The notes under the pieces were generated by a model. That model saw only the letters and a list, made by a program, of their open reading frames with translations, did not search any database and was not told where the DNA came from. Source: Tachypleus tridentatus (taxonomy: Eukaryota; Arthropoda; Merostomata; Xiphosura; Limulidae). Taken from it: DNA of 64,000 bases. The position numbers and the translations under genes are program-made. Below, piece after piece: positions 1 to 13,045 of the stretch. The stretch lies in NCBI RefSeq assembly GCF_004210375.1, contig NW_027467782.1, forward strand, positions 33,283,771 through 33,347,770, read 5' to 3'. Position 1 is the first letter of the stretch. Every line of letters begins with the position of its first letter.

Positions 1-300
1 GTCGATCTGTTTCTTAATTGAATACACTGGATTTGGTATGATTATAGTATATATGTCGATATTGTTTGGTATGATTATAGTATTTATGTTGATGTGTTTT
101 CAGTGAATACCTGGATTTGGTATGGTTATAGTATATATATGTCTGATGGATTTGGTATGATTATAGTCTTGATGTCGATGTGTTTCTTAGAGAATACCTG
201 GATATGGTATGATTATAATATAGAGGTCAATGTGTTTCTTAGTAAAATGTACCTGGATTTGGTATAGTTACAGTGTTTACGTCAATGTGTTTCTTAGTGA
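1..300. repeat. Minisatellite, about 52 bp unit
   Basis: About six imperfect copies of a roughly 52 bp unit. Each copy contains the phrases TACCTGGATTTGGTATGATT and GTCGATGTGTTTCTTAGTG. Copies differ by small indels and the array runs off the left edge of the window. It ends at about 300, where a different array starts at once. No coding potential is seen. Confidence 0.8.
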
Positions 301-301
301 A

Positions 302-2198
302 ACAAACAACATATAAAGTGTAAAATATGCGAATTGAGGTTAGAACCGGTTTGATCCGTATGAAATCGGTTTGATTCGGTTTAAAAGAAGGATTCTTGTA
401 ATACAGTTAAAACAGCATATAAAGTGTAAAAACATGGAAATTGAGGTTTGATCCGGTTGGAACCAGATTAATCCGGTTTGAACCGCTTTAGAAGAAGAAT
501 TCTTGTAATACGGTTAAAACAGCATATATAGTGTAAAAACATGCGAATTGATGTTAGAACCGGTTTGATCCAGTTTAAAAGAAGAATTCTTGTAATACGG
601 TCAAAACAACATATAAAGTGTAAAAACATACAAATTGAGGTTAGTACCGGTTTGATTCGGATGGAACCGGTTAAAACCGGTTTAAAAGAAGAATTATTGT
701 AATTCGGTTAAAACAGCATATAAATTGTAAAAACATAGAATTGAGGTTAGAACCGGTTTGATGCAGTTTAAAAGGAGGATTCTTGAAATACGGTTATAAC
801 AGCATATAAAATGTAAAACTTGCAAATTGAGGTTAGTACCGGTTTGATCCGGTTAGAACCGGTTAAAACCGGTTTAAAAGAAGAATTCTTGTATTGTCAA
901 AAACAGCAAATAAAGAGTAAAAACATGTGAATTGAGGTGAGAACCTATATGAACCGGTTAAAACCGGTTTAAAAGAAGAATTCTTGTAATAAAGTGAAAA
1001 CAGCATATAAAGTGTAAAAACATGCGAATTGAGGTTAGAACCGGTTTGATTAGGTTGGAACCAGTTAAAACCGGTTTAAAAGAAGATTTCTTGTAGTAAG
1101 GTCAAAACAGAATATAAATATGCAAATTGTGGTAGGAACCAGTTTAATCCGGTTCAAAAGAAAAATTCTTTTAATAAAATCAAAAGAGCATATAAAGTGT
1201 AAAAACATGCAAATTGATATTAAAATCGATTTGATCCGGTTGGAACCGGTTAAAACCGGTTTAAAAGAAGAATCCGGTCAAAACAGCATTTTTAGTGTAA
1301 AAACATGCAAATTGATGTTAGAACCGGTTTGATCCGTTGGAACCAGTTAAAACTGGTTTAAAAGAAAGATTATTGTATAACGGTCAAAACAGAATATAAA
1401 TATGCAAATTGAGGTAGGAACCAGTTTAATTCGGTTTAAAAGAAGAATTCTTGTAATTCGGTTAAAACAGCATATAAAGTGTAAAAACATGCGAATTGAG
1501 GTTAGAACCGGTTTGATGCGGTTTAAAAGGATGATTCTTGTAATACGGTAAAACAGCATGTAAAATGTAAAAACTTGCAAATTGAGGCTACTACCGGTTT
1601 GATCCGTTCGAACTGGTTAAAAGCGGTTTAAAAGAAGAATATTTGTAATACGGTTAAAACAGCATATAAACTGTAAAACATGCGAAATGAGGATAGAACT
1701 GGTTTGATCGGTTGAAATCGGTTAATACCGGTTTAAAAGAAAAATTCTTGTAATACGGTTAAAACAGCATATAAAGTGTAAAAACAGAATTAGAGGTTAG
1801 AACAGTTAAAAAACCGGTTTAAAAGAAGATTTCTTTTAATGCAGTTAAAACAGCATATAAAGTGTAAAAAAAAAACATGCGAAATTGAGGTTTGATCCAG
1901 GTTTAAAAGAAAGGATTCGGTTTTGTAATACAGTTAAAACAGCATATAAAGTGTAAAAACATGGAAATTGAGGTTTGATCGGTTGGAACCAGATTAATCC
2001 GGTTTGAACCGCTTTTAGAAGAAGAATTCTTGTAATACGGTCAAAACAGCATATAAAGTGTAAAACATGCAAATTGAGGTTAGAACCTGTTTGATCCAGT
2101 GGAAACCGATTAAAACCGGTTTAAAAGAAGAATTCTTGTAATACGGTTAAAACAGCATATAAAGTGTAAAAACATGCAAATTGAGGTTAGAACCGGTT
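302..2198. repeat. Minisatellite, about 107 bp unit rich in AACCGGTT
   Basis: About 20 tandem units. Each carries AACAGCATATAAAGTGTAAA, then GAATTGAGGTTAGAACCGG, then two to four spaced AACCGGTT/CCGGTT boxes, then AAGAAGAATTCTTGTAATAC. A full unit is about 107 bp; shorter ones lack one or two of the CCGGTT boxes. The array runs into the assembly gap at 2199, so its real length is unknown. The short open frames inside it are repeat artefacts. Confidence 0.9.
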
Positions 2199-2698
2199 NN
2201 NNNNNNNNNNNNNNNNNNNNNNNNNNNNNNNNNNNNNNNNNNNNNNNNNNNNNNNNNNNNNNNNNNNNNNNNNNNNNNNNNNNNNNNNNNNNNNNNNNNN
2301 NNNNNNNNNNNNNNNNNNNNNNNNNNNNNNNNNNNNNNNNNNNNNNNNNNNNNNNNNNNNNNNNNNNNNNNNNNNNNNNNNNNNNNNNNNNNNNNNNNNN
2401 NNNNNNNNNNNNNNNNNNNNNNNNNNNNNNNNNNNNNNNNNNNNNNNNNNNNNNNNNNNNNNNNNNNNNNNNNNNNNNNNNNNNNNNNNNNNNNNNNNNN
2501 NNNNNNNNNNNNNNNNNNNNNNNNNNNNNNNNNNNNNNNNNNNNNNNNNNNNNNNNNNNNNNNNNNNNNNNNNNNNNNNNNNNNNNNNNNNNNNNNNNNN
2601 NNNNNNNNNNNNNNNNNNNNNNNNNNNNNNNNNNNNNNNNNNNNNNNNNNNNNNNNNNNNNNNNNNNNNNNNNNNNNNNNNNNNNNNNNNNNNNNNNN
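2199..2698. other. Assembly gap, 500 N
   Basis: A run of exactly 500 N, a round number suggesting a placeholder. It breaks the AACCGGTT minisatellite on its left side; the right side is unique AT-rich DNA, so the array ends somewhere inside the gap. Confidence 0.99.
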
Positions 2699-5600
2699 TA
2701 ATAATAATATTTTTTTCATGAGCAAGCAACTCACGAGTAAATTTAATTTATTAATGTAACGTGAGCTGAATGTTTCCAGGTGATTAACATCTTATAATGG
2801 TGGGATAATGGTTTAATTATAAGTAGATTTATTCTGCTATGAGCTTAAAACTTCTTGGGATAAAAGAATGTAGGTTTATGTTACAATTTGAAGTCATTCT
2901 GGAAAGAAAAGATGGGTGCTTTTTTGGTTGTTTTTTTCTGGTGCTTACGAGATAGCTAATATTGACTGATTCCATTTTGAGATAGGGTAAAGAAAATAAC
3001 ATGAACTATAAACTGTAAACATATGGAACCAGTGTGAGTTTAAAGGGCTGAGAGATGACCTGCAGCACCAAACCCTTGTGCACAAAACATAGATAGTAGC
3101 AGGATGACTTCACCATGGAAATGTGTAGATAGGCATTAGCAACATTAAACATGGTCAACAACATTCCCAACAAAAAAACACCAATATAGAATGAGGAATG
3201 ACTCCACCGTGAACTGTGGAAGATTTAGGAATTGACTCAAATGAAAAGACTGATGACAATATGGGCACAACAAATATTCAGAAATAAACCTTAGTAAGAA
3301 CTGAAACAACTCTCTCAATCACTCCAATGACCAACACATCTCTGATAACCATGGATGGAATGAAGTTAAAACATTTGAGGACTTGCAGGAAGTGAAATAC
3401 TATAAGATGATGAAAAAATGGTAGTGGATATGAGAAATGAATGATCAATTCTGATGCAAGGGCCTGTAGTACCCATGGATCTGTGGTAACGGTTTTCTAC
3501 ATGTACAAAAAAATTAATGTAGATGAGTCCCCACAGGACACAAAGGAATACAGTAGTCATTTACACTGCTGGCAATACTCCAATCAATTGAACATGGAAC
3601 CCTGTAGATAAGGGCATAAAATATTGTAAGTAATGATGAAACTAGGGGTTGTTGTTAGGGTCAGGACAACATTGGAACTAGACCTCCTGTAAGAGCTGAG
3701 GAAAGTCAAGCAACCAACAACTAAGACGAATGCAGATGGGTGACATAAGCTCTTCAATATGAAGGGTCTGGAATGCCTGCAAAAATCAAGAGTTTGAGAA
3801 AAAGGACTCATATAACACATGGAGGTTGTCAGTAAGTAGACAAATGCCCTCTAATATGTTTCAATGAAATACCAGCCACGAAATTCAGGAAAGTGTTGAA
3901 GTCGACAACTGAAATGAGGAGAAAAAAAAAGTGTCCATACAGTAAATATTAGTGTTAGTTAAGGTCAAACAAATCCTACAAAACTGTGATATATTCAGAT
4001 CAAGCATAAACTTCTTTATGGAACATTTTCAGGAGCTGATCTATTCTCTGAGAGTCTAAACGTGTATCTACCTCATGATAATGAGTTAAACATGCTGTTC
4101 TGACAAACATGGCAGACAAGACATAGCTGTCCCTTCACAAAACTGAGCAATAAACATCTCTTATATGAGCCTCAGTATCAGGGAATGGAGGGAGGACTAA
4201 GTACTCACCAAACTGAGCAGTAAACATCTCTATATGAGCCTCAGTATTAGGGAATGGAGGGAGGACTAAGTACTCACCTTCAGACCTTTCCACCCCCAAG
4301 GAAAACCCACCAAGTAATGACAAAAAACATGACACACTGAATGAACTAAGTAAAGAAAAGAAGTTGGTAAAAGGTGATCAAAATTAGCCTCATTAGAAGC
4401 AAACAGATGAAAGGAAGGCACAAGAAAAAGCAAATCTAAATTCTCTCCAGAATGTCCAGGATCACCTAAAAGTTCAGCATCACAGTCCCCTGCTAGTGGG
4501 GTAATTGTCAAATTATCAATACAATATCATTTTCATATTCAAACCCAGTTCTGCACAAGAACCATATCAATCCACACACACACAAAATGTTATCCTCATC
4601 ACCTCTTATGCCAGACTTACAGTCCCCTGAAACATGTATGTTGTATTTATTCACTTATGTACAGAAAATGTGAGATAGAAGAACATAATCAAATATCTAT
4701 CAGAACAACTGAAACAAGCTTTAGTTTCATTACATCCATCAGTAGGCCTCCATGTTTCTGTAAAGTTTGAGGTCTGTACCCTCACGATTTTGGACATTTT
4801 GCTACTCTGGTATCAAGCTAATCCCTAAAAATTAAGCAACTTCAAAAATAATCTATTCTAAACAAAGTTCAATGGTTCTTACAATATTCTGAGTAATGGC
4901 ACACATTTAAATCTCCATTATCATACTGTTGACAAAAAGAGAAATAAAAGCAATGCCAGATGGTGAACAAAATTATTTTTGAAACAGTATGATTTGGTTT
5001 GTAATGTCCTCTTTTGTTTGATCATTCCTGTATAAAACTTATGGACCTTATCTATGAAGATAGAATCATTTTAAATATGAAGTTTTCTTTCACAACTTAT
5101 AACTGGGTTACAAATAATACATGTCTTTTAACTTGACATAATTTTAGGCTAAAGTGACAATGCATAATTAAAATATATATGTAAAAACGGCTGGTATGGG
5201 CAGAGAAAAACTCTATGTAGCAGGTTTTTCTCACCATCATGGATCATAAATTATTTCTTTAACATTTTACTATGTGACACTAACAACAGAATCAAAAAGT
5301 CAGATTTTGATGAGAAATACTCCCCCAACTTAACTCAGTAAACTGGATTACGAATTTGTTTTTTTTTAAATTGCATTTAGTTTAAATTTTCATCAGAAGC
5401 TTACAACCAAGGTGTGCAACTTGTATAAATTGTGAGACTAATATATAACTTTACTGTGATTATAAATTAAAATAATTTAATAAACATGAATGATTCTGTT
5501 AATGTGAACAAAGTGTTAGAAGAAAATGATACCCCATAAACACATTATATAATATTCTCTCTGTGAGAATGTACATAAAAGCTCAATAATGTCTTACAAA

Positions 5601-6066
5601 GAATTAGAAATGAGTAATAACTTCTACATGCATGCACTGACAGGTTTAGGAACTTTTCAATGCGATATCTTCAGTATTAGTGGTGCAGGAAGGAGAGAAA
5701 TAGGTGGAGTGCTTGACTAGACACGCAAAATTTACAACGAGGAATTTAAAGTATAAGAAGCTGCTAAAAGTGTTTCCCCCCTGCTGTCAAAGTCAGCTAA
5801 GTCTGTAAAGATTTAGGTCATGTCCTCACCAGAAAATTGATATAATAATTTACAGTTGCTATGCATGTAAAATATGTAAAAGTGGGGATGTTACAACACC
5901 TCCAGGTCTGATGCTTCTGAAATACTCCATACACATTTCAGAGAAATGTATGTTACTATATGATATTAATGAAAGAATAGATCAGATTAATAATCGACTG
6001 AAAAGTTAAAGGAACAGTACAGATGAGGTGATTACAAGAATTTATTTGCAGTGTAATAAAACCTAC
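2699..6066. other. Mostly unique noncoding DNA
   Basis: AT-rich sequence with no exon I can support apart from the tandem duplication at 4140-4278. A single arm of the inverted-repeat family seen at 27744 is recognisable at about 5170-5215 (GGCTGGTATGGGCAGAGAAA). If the ATR gene continues to the left of 6067, its next exon is not recognisable here. Confidence 0.5.
4140..4278. repeat. Tandem duplication, 70 + 69 bp
   Basis: Two adjacent near-identical copies (4140-4209 and 4210-4278), each running from AAACTGAGCA to AAGTACTCACC. On the minus strand both copies read GGTGAGTAC, a strong 5' splice-site consensus, and the open frame through them repeats a peptide beginning GEYLVLPPFP. No exon has been established; the match to a donor may be chance. 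Confidence 0.85.
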
Positions 6067-6210
6067 TTTCTGGCAAGTTTTGCACTTTGTAACCAGCAAG
6101 TTACGATTTCGTAATCAATCTTTTTTGGTCTGCTCAGGAATGTGGTTCTTGGCTATTGTAAGGAGAACCCGGTACAGATTAAGAAGAGGTTCCTGATAAC
6201 GAAGTGAGGA
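6067..6210 (-). CDS. ATR: ATR kinase exon, FAT region, with one frameshift
   Basis: The minus strand reads acceptor TTGTTTTACAG at 6211, then SSLRYQEPLLNLYRVLL. After a frame change it reads DYEIVTCWLQSAKLAR, ending at donor AA/GTAGGT. Both halves align in order with the ATR segment that in vertebrates contains YRAKEPILALRRALLSLN followed by CWLQSARVARKAG. ATR is the nuclear PI3K-related kinase that senses RPA-coated single-stranded DNA and phosphorylates CHK1; this part lies in its helical FAT domain. Reading continuity is broken at a T6 run (A6 on the coding strand, 6121-6126); one base fewer would keep a single frame. The break is either an assembly indel or a real mutation. The exon starts in phase 0 and ends in phase 2. 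Confidence 0.72.
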
Positions 6211-6986
6211 CTGTAAAACAAAGAAGTAAAAAAAAACACTCATGAATACAAAATATTATTTCTAATTCAAGATCTCCTCTACTAAGTACTGTTTAAAGGG
6301 AAGTTAAATACAATTAACAAACATTTATAATCATAAAATATAATTCATCTAAATTTTAGCCTTTAAAATAAAGAATTAAGTAAAAATAGACAAATATTAT
6401 ATGAAAACCAATGAAACAGTTGTTATAATTAAAATGGTATATCTTTAAGTTTGGGTCATGGTATTTCAGTAAATTTCATTTCTATATTACTTTTAATTAT
6501 TTCTAGAGAGACAAACAGAACTATAAGTGCCTGTTCAAGGTTAGATTAATAAAATTTTAATCTTTGTTTTAATGTAGACTTTGATTATTAGTATACTAAT
6601 TATTTTAAAACGTTTGTGTATATGATCATTAAATGATTCTTTATTATTTATATTGTATAATCTGCTTTAAACAATTTATGTTTTTAAACTCAGAAATGTG
6701 TTCTCGTACCTAAAAAATGTACAATATCAAAGATATAAATGTTGAAGTTCTTATCATTAGAGTAGCTGCTCCCGATATATAATGAGACACTTTTTTTTTA
6801 AAACAAGAATGATAAGTGCTTTCTATTCTTCTCTTCACATCTCATTTGGTATCTTTAAAGCTTTAAAGAAATAATCAGTAATGTATACAAACTATAAGTT
6901 AAATTATCAATATCATTAGATAAAAAAATCATTCCTAGCTTTTGAGACTGCAGTTTTATATATTCTATTTGCAATAAAAGTAAAAC

Positions 6987-7092
6987 CTGAAACACATACT
7001 TGAACCAATTTTCTTCTTCCTCTTCACTCTTCTAAGAGTGGAGTTCAATCTACTGACTGAGGAGTAGCTTCCTTGAAATGAAGGGCAGAGAC
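6987..7092 (-). CDS. Possible ATR exon, unresolved frame
   Basis: The minus strand has a good acceptor (TTTTTACAG) at 7093-7094 and two possible donors, TTCAA/GTATGTG at 7000 or CAG/GTTTTA at 6987. One frame ends with an acidic stretch KSEEEEENWF, recalling the acidic-then-NW stretch just before the YRAKEP segment of ATR. That frame has two TAG codons upstream. Another frame is open (starting LCPSFQGSYSS) but does not match ATR clearly, and its phase does not fit the next exon. It lies where an ATR exon would be expected, 780 bp upstream of the exon at 6067-6210. It could be a decayed exon or chance. Confidence 0.25.
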
Positions 7093-7689
7093 CTGTAAAA
7101 ACTTAGACTGCTTTCTCCATATCTGTCAACATGTGTAGTCTGGAAGAAAAAACAAACACATACTCCCTAAAATCTTAAACTACATTTCAGTGTCTGACGA
7201 ATACAGAAAAACTAGTATATATATATAAAAAAAGTAAACTAACAAAAGAAAAACACAACTGAGATAGAGAATCATGTTAAATATCTTTCTAAACCATTTA
7301 AACATTTTTTAGCATGAAAAGAAAACACAGCTGAAAGCAGCATAATAAAAAACATACTTCTAATTCACTGTTACTAAGATAAAAGAATAATATCTGATGA
7401 TATGATGATACCCCCAAATATAATGTAACATTTCCATGCAACTAGACATGGAAACAATTACATGGATGGCTGGTTGATTTGGTGTTCTAGCAACCAGGCT
7501 ATGTGCACCAAACATCTGGTTAAAAGTTAAAAGTAAAGTAAAATTATTAAAATTCATTAAAGGAAATTAAAATAAAACAAAACAAAGTTACATTTTTGAA
7601 TTAAAAACACAAATAGCATTAAATCCAACTTTTACATCTAGTCTACAGCAGTAAGAAGAAAACTACAGTAATACAAGTTGTGAAGGACT
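7093..7689. other. Noncoding, ATR intron
   Basis: AT-rich intronic DNA between the possible exon at 6987-7092 and the 3' end of the LINE. An open frame at 7360-7557 (minus) matches nothing I recognise. Confidence 0.4.
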
Positions 7690-7959
7690 TTTTATAGCAT
7701 AATTATAATTATCATAACTTGCCAGAATGACCAACAGGTAGTTAAAAAGTAGCATTAGTCACCTGAAGTTGGTCTTTCCATTCCTGGTTTCAAGTTATTG
7801 GATGTTATGGCCATTTTCTAATTTTAGATTGAACTAGATGTACTTTGATCCTTAAAAGTGAATCACATCAAAAAAATGTCTAATATATAAAGTAAAAAAA
7901 AACAAAAAAAAACTTAAATAGCATTAAAAAGATTAATAGACTTTAAACAACTAAAAACA

Positions 7960-10900
7960 TTTCAAAGGTGGACAATGTCACCATTGCCAATAACAATATC
8001 TAACAAATAAACCTTGGGACAAAACATGTTTAAAATGGTGCCATAATTAAGTCGTAATGACACCAAAACAGTAAAATGTGGCTTAATGTAACAGACAATA
8101 CATTGGTGCATCAGTCCCAGATAAAAGAAAACGATGAATTAAAAAACTGTGACCAATGTGTAGTCTAGTTAGGACAATTTCCTCTTTCCATTTCTGGTCC
8201 TTAAGAAAGCAAGATAGCCAAAGTCCAATAGCACGTTTTATTTAGAAAAGCTTGTTTTCACGTTGCTCACTCCAAGTCGACTGCTAACTGGCATGAAGCT
8301 GAGCCTTGAATACAGGACCATAGTCCACGTATGGAACAGAAACAGCAGTGATAGAGCCAGAGCAGACAGATTTATCTGCAGTGTCACCAAGCTCGTTCCT
8401 GCAAATACCAATGTGGCCCAGTATCTAGAAACACTGGACAAAAGTAGATGTTAAAGAGAAATGGGCCAGTCGATTTTGAATATCAGTAAGAACTAAGATG
8501 AAACAATTCAAGGACCAGTAGAGAACTATGCGAGTCAGTATAAATAGTACAATTTGAGTACTGCTTAGCTTCTGTGTGATACAGGACAAGAGAAATGACA
8601 TACAGTTCAGCAGTGAACACAGAAACTGTAGAGAGGATTCTCTGCACAACCACCAAACCATGGCTGAGCCCACAGAGTCACCTGATTTTGAACCATCTGT
8701 ATAAATAGGAATGGAAGGGTGGTTTGAAAGATGTTCTGCAAATAACATACAGTATTTCCAATCAGGAGTGTCTGCTTTTCTCAGATGACTTAAAGAAAGG
8801 TTACATCTTGGGACTGTAATAAGCCATGGTAGGATGAGCTGACCAGTGGATACAGCAAATGTTATCCAAGGATAGACCCAATTCATCCAACTGTACTTGG
8901 ATACAAAGGCCAAAAGGAGCAATGGCTGATTGTCTATTTTGCAAAAACATGGCCCACTGAGGAAGGAAAACATAATCCCAGGTGGAATGTTATGATAAGG
9001 ACTGAAGTTTTGAAGCATACAGTAAAGACAGTTGCAAACAGCAGAGGTGCAAAGAAGGTTCATGAGATTCTACTTATAAGCTATGAACAGGGGAAGTGCT
9101 GAAAGCCCTGGTGCAGAGCTGAAGTCCCTGATGATGATCTTGAAGGCCAAGGTGCTGGCAGAGCCATAGACCAGTGATCCATACTCTAGTTTTGATCAAC
9201 TAATAGCCTGATATATCTTTAGCAAAGAACATTGATCCACTTCCCAAGATGTGAAAGAGTGGACGTGGAGGATGTTCAGTGCTCTTGTACATTTGACCTG
9301 TAGCTGCTTGATGTGTGTTATGAAGCTCAGCTTACAGTCAAAGATAAGCCCAAAGAACTTTGTTTCAGGGACCACAGTTAGCACAACTTCACCAATATTG
9401 AGTTCAGGATCAGGGTGAATACCCCATTGGTGGCAAAGTGCATACAAACAGTTTTAGAGAGAGAGATTAAAACTGTTTGCAGTGATCCACTTCAGAAAAC
9501 AATTGAGGGCAGTTTGTAGCTGTCGCTCAATATACTGCATGTTTGATGATTGACATGAAATGTGAAAGTCATTGACATAGAGACCGTATGCAACAGTAAG
9601 AGGGAGTAGTTCAGTGATGGCATTAATCTTTATACTGAAAAATGTGTCACTCAAAACACAGCCATGAAGAACTCCAAGTTCCTGTAGATAAAGACGGGAA
9701 TGTGTTGAACCCACATGAACTTGGAATCACCTGTCCATTAAAAATTTTTTAATAAACATGGGTAAATGGCCAAGTAACCCATATATATGGAGGTCTCGCA
9801 AAATGCCATACCTCCATGTTGTGTCACAAGCCTTCTCAATATCAAAGAATATTGATACAAGATTTTGTCATTTGAGAAAAGCTTCTCTGATTAATGTTTC
9901 AGGTTGAATCAAGTGGTCCATGGTGGAGCACTGTCGTTAGGACACACACTGGGTGGGCGAGAGGAGGTTATTTTCTTCAAAAACCCAAACAAGACGAACT
10001 TTAACCATCCTCTCTAAGGTCTTACAGAGACATTTCATCAAAGCAATTGGATGGTAGTTTGAAGGAATCTTCGGATCCTTCCCAGGCTTAGAGAAAGATA
10101 GGAATATAGCTCAGTGCCAGGCATCAGGAAAACATTCTCCTGCCAGATCTGGTTGAAAACAATCAGAAAAACAGCAAGAGAAGCAGGAGAGAGATAGCAC
10201 AGCATTTCATAGAGCACATCATCAGGTCCAACCGAATGTACTGACAGACTGATGAAGAGCCAGTGTAAGGGGACGATTATAGTCACAGAGACAATCAGCT
10301 CAAAGGAAAGAAGTGATTACTCTGCCCAACTGGTGATAAAAGATATGTTGGTTGTGAACTTAATCCAAGAGTCCTTCTGGCTTTGACATATTACCCACCA
10401 AGCATGTGCACGGGCCTGTTGGAAAGCGATGCGATTCGAGAATGTGGGATACCTATGAAAAGTATCCCACGTCCATTTTTGAGTCTTCTGTGCCATGTGG
10501 CAGGTAAGATTCCACCACAGATGATGATATTGTGGAAAACATGTCAAGGCTTTAGGAATACTTTGAGCAGCTTTCTGTACAATACAGTCAGTTATTTCTG
10601 TCACACAGTCGTCTATTGATGGCAGGATCAAGTTCTGTAAGAACAGTAAAAGAGAGCAAGTTTGCTTGATCCTTTTTCCATTGGTGCACATGGGTTGGGT
10701 GGCATTGACCACAGCCAGTCTCTCTCAAAATTGTAGAAAAATTATCACTGCTGCATGGGTTATTATCAACCCTCCATGAAAAGTGGGAGAATAGTGAAGG
10801 GGAGTAAATGGAGAGATCAAAAGCAGTAAAGAACTGATTAGATGCATGAAAATAAGTATAAGAACCACTATTGAAGAGAGAAAAGTTGTGATCAGAGAGC

Positions 10901-11335
10901 ATACACTCTACGGAGTGACCCTCTCATCAATATCAGCACTTCCTCAGAGGGGACGATTTCCATTAAAGCCCCCAGCATTAAAAATGGAGATGGCAACTGT
11001 TTAATGAGAGCATCAAGGTCTGATTGATCATAGGTCTCTCTAGGCAACAGGTAGAGAGAGAACAAACAGTGATGGTACGACACAAAGAAACACAAATGGC
11101 TACAGCCTCCAAAAGTGTGTTGAGTAACAAAGACAGGGTAAGCACATGCTGATCAACCAACAGTGCTACCCCTCCATGCACTTGTCCATCACACAGCCTG
11201 TCATTTCTGTACAAAGAAAACTGCTGAAAGGTGATTGTATCAGCAAGTTTCAGAAAGATTTCCTGCAAGGAAAGACATATAGGATGGTAGGAAGAAATAA
11301 GTGTTTTGATGTCACCCAGATTAGAATGTAAACTT
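7960..11335 (-). pseudogene. LINE ORF2: endonuclease - reverse transcriptase - RNase H (broken)
   Basis: Domains in order on the minus strand. APE-type endonuclease at about 11330-10720: HGGVALLVDQHV, a TYFHASNQFFTAFDLSIYSP-like segment and a degraded GSDHFP-type motif. Reverse transcriptase at about 10290-9190: SVGPDDVLYEMLCYLSPASL, a KPGKDP-type motif, a catalytic box that reads YVND where YVDD is expected (about 9580), and a KFFGLIFDCKLSF thumb segment. RNase H at about 8860-8540: PIYTDGSKSGDSVGSAMV carries the TDGS core. A C-terminal region to about 7960 has scattered Cys/His. The protein nicks DNA and copies its own RNA by target-primed reverse transcription. Stops and frameshifts occur throughout, and an Asp of the catalytic pair is lost. 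Confidence 0.82.
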
Positions 11336-12642
11336 CAACAGTTCCATTGTATCAAGGTGGCTACTTTTATTTATGTGTAGGCAAATTGGGTGCAGACCAT
11401 GTTTTATTTCTTTATTGTCTTTATTCGAGGGAGGTTTACCAACCTCAATGGATCCTACCCTGGGTTGATTGGGCAAGTCTTTGTTGTAAGAAGAGGATTC
11501 CAGTGACTTAGGGTGCAAACAAATGATCATTTTGCACCTTGGGAAAGGAGAAGAAAGTGTAACCAAAACCAAACGAAGCAGATATTGGGGTTTGCTGAAA
11601 TTAATGTTAGAGACAAAGATGGGTGTTGACATTGATTCATTAACTTTTTTAACCATGGATGTCAGAAGACTTTCTGTTTGTTTTGAGAATGATTCTTTTG
11701 AAGGTACAGAGAGATCTGTCTGCACTCCCACTGTAGTAGTGGAATGAAGTGCATCAGCATAAGTCAAACATAAAGTGGTAGATAGCAATTTTCAAGCCTC
11801 AGGGCAAGTAATGTTTTGAATCATCTTTAAACACTGTACCTTTTTATTCCTTCCAACCATTTAGGGCAAGAATAAAAGTAAGATGGGTGAGAGCCATTGC
11901 AAGTGATGCAACAAGGGTCTGTTTCATACTCATAGGCACCATAATCCTTGCCACTGCAACGAGCACATGTCAAGGAACCAAGACATGATGTCTCCGAGTG
12001 ATCAAATGGCTGACACTGGAACTATCCGAGAGGGTTTGGAATGTATGGCCGTAACTTGCACTTAAAATAACCTGCCTTGTTGGTAGTAGGTGGATGCTGT
12101 GATGTAAATGTTAAAATGAGGACATTGATCGGCATCAAAATTCCATCTTTGGGAGTGGAGATACACCTTACTGAAGAAACTCCTTGTGGTGGGAGAAACC
12201 AGTGGGAATCTCTGACTCAGGATGTTCTTCAACTCCTTTTATCAACAATAACTTCTTGTTACGAATTCAAAGTTGAATGAGGCATAACCTCAATAGGTAT
12301 ATTGCCTTGGAATGTAAGAGGAATTCACTGTGCTCGAGATGTGGATATTTCTACCAATATGTCACAAGAGCGAATCCTTCTGACCAACTTTGGAGAGCCA
12401 GTGAGACCTTCTGGTCCCTTCTGAATGAAAAAGGGAGACATTTGCCCTAAAGGTTTGTCTGAAAGAAAATGTAGTATAATAAAATAAGGTACAGAAGTTG
12501 CAAATGTTAAAGATTGCTGCTCAGAATCTTCAAGATGTGATTGTTTACTCATAAACTGTTTTTCACTATTTTGGTTAACTTTTATTTGGATGGTCCATAA
12601 TAAAAAATGAATTTTTCGGTGTCCACTGTCCCCACCCACCAT
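11321..12642 (-). pseudogene. LINE ORF1: RNA-binding Gag-like protein with CCHC knuckles (broken)
   Basis: The minus-strand frame opens at 12642. The N-terminal half contains SVPYFIILHFLSDKPLGQ and GSPKLVRRIRSCDILVEIST, the RRM-like segment usual in I/Jockey-type ORF1. At about 12010-11850 lie two to three zinc knuckles, including CARCSGKDYGAYEYETDPCC and CNGSHPSYFYSCPKW; some ligands are mutated (one His to Tyr). The C-terminal part (11788-11321) is Ser/Lys rich with no recognised domain. ORF1 proteins bind LINE RNA and form the RNP. At least one frameshift lies between the knuckles and the N-terminal half. Confidence 0.75.
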
Positions 12643-13045
12643 AAAGCCCTATGAGTGGATGCATTACAATGCCAAACAAGAACACTGGAGCAACACCAGG
12701 GTTTCATGAGCACTATACCCAAACACCAGCATCAGATACAATGTCCACAACACCTGCTGAGAACATCCAACACCGGTACTTGGTTAACCCTATGCCAAGT
12801 GAACCAGCCAACTGACCCAAGGGGAGCCACCCCAAGGCTGCCCATCTACAGGAATTCAAGGCCACAGTGGTATGTTAGGGTTGGACCCCTCAACCATCAG
12901 GATCTTCTCCTCCTCTTCATGGGTCACCATGCACAACACACATGTTGGTGGATCTTTAGATCCCAAAAGAGGTAAACTAAAAGAACAGAACCTCCCCTGG
13001 GAGGTCCCCTCACCAATCACAGGAATCCAGAATGAGGGGAACAAC

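Noticed and set aside
1120-2072. Short open frames on both strands in the AACCGGTT array
   Set aside because: Repeated peptides follow the tandem unit; there is no start context or domain.
302-2198. CRISPR array
   Set aside because: Units are contiguous and vary throughout; there are no short repeats with unrelated spacers, and the genome is eukaryotic.
2147-2759. Open frames of 175-195 codons across the N run
   Set aside because: They exist only because N codons are not stops; no sequence supports them.
8263-8454. Plus-strand open frame of 63 codons
   Set aside because: Shadow of the LINE ORF2 C-terminal region on the minus strand.
11523-11747. Plus-strand open frame of 74 codons
   Set aside because: Shadow of LINE ORF1 on the minus strand.
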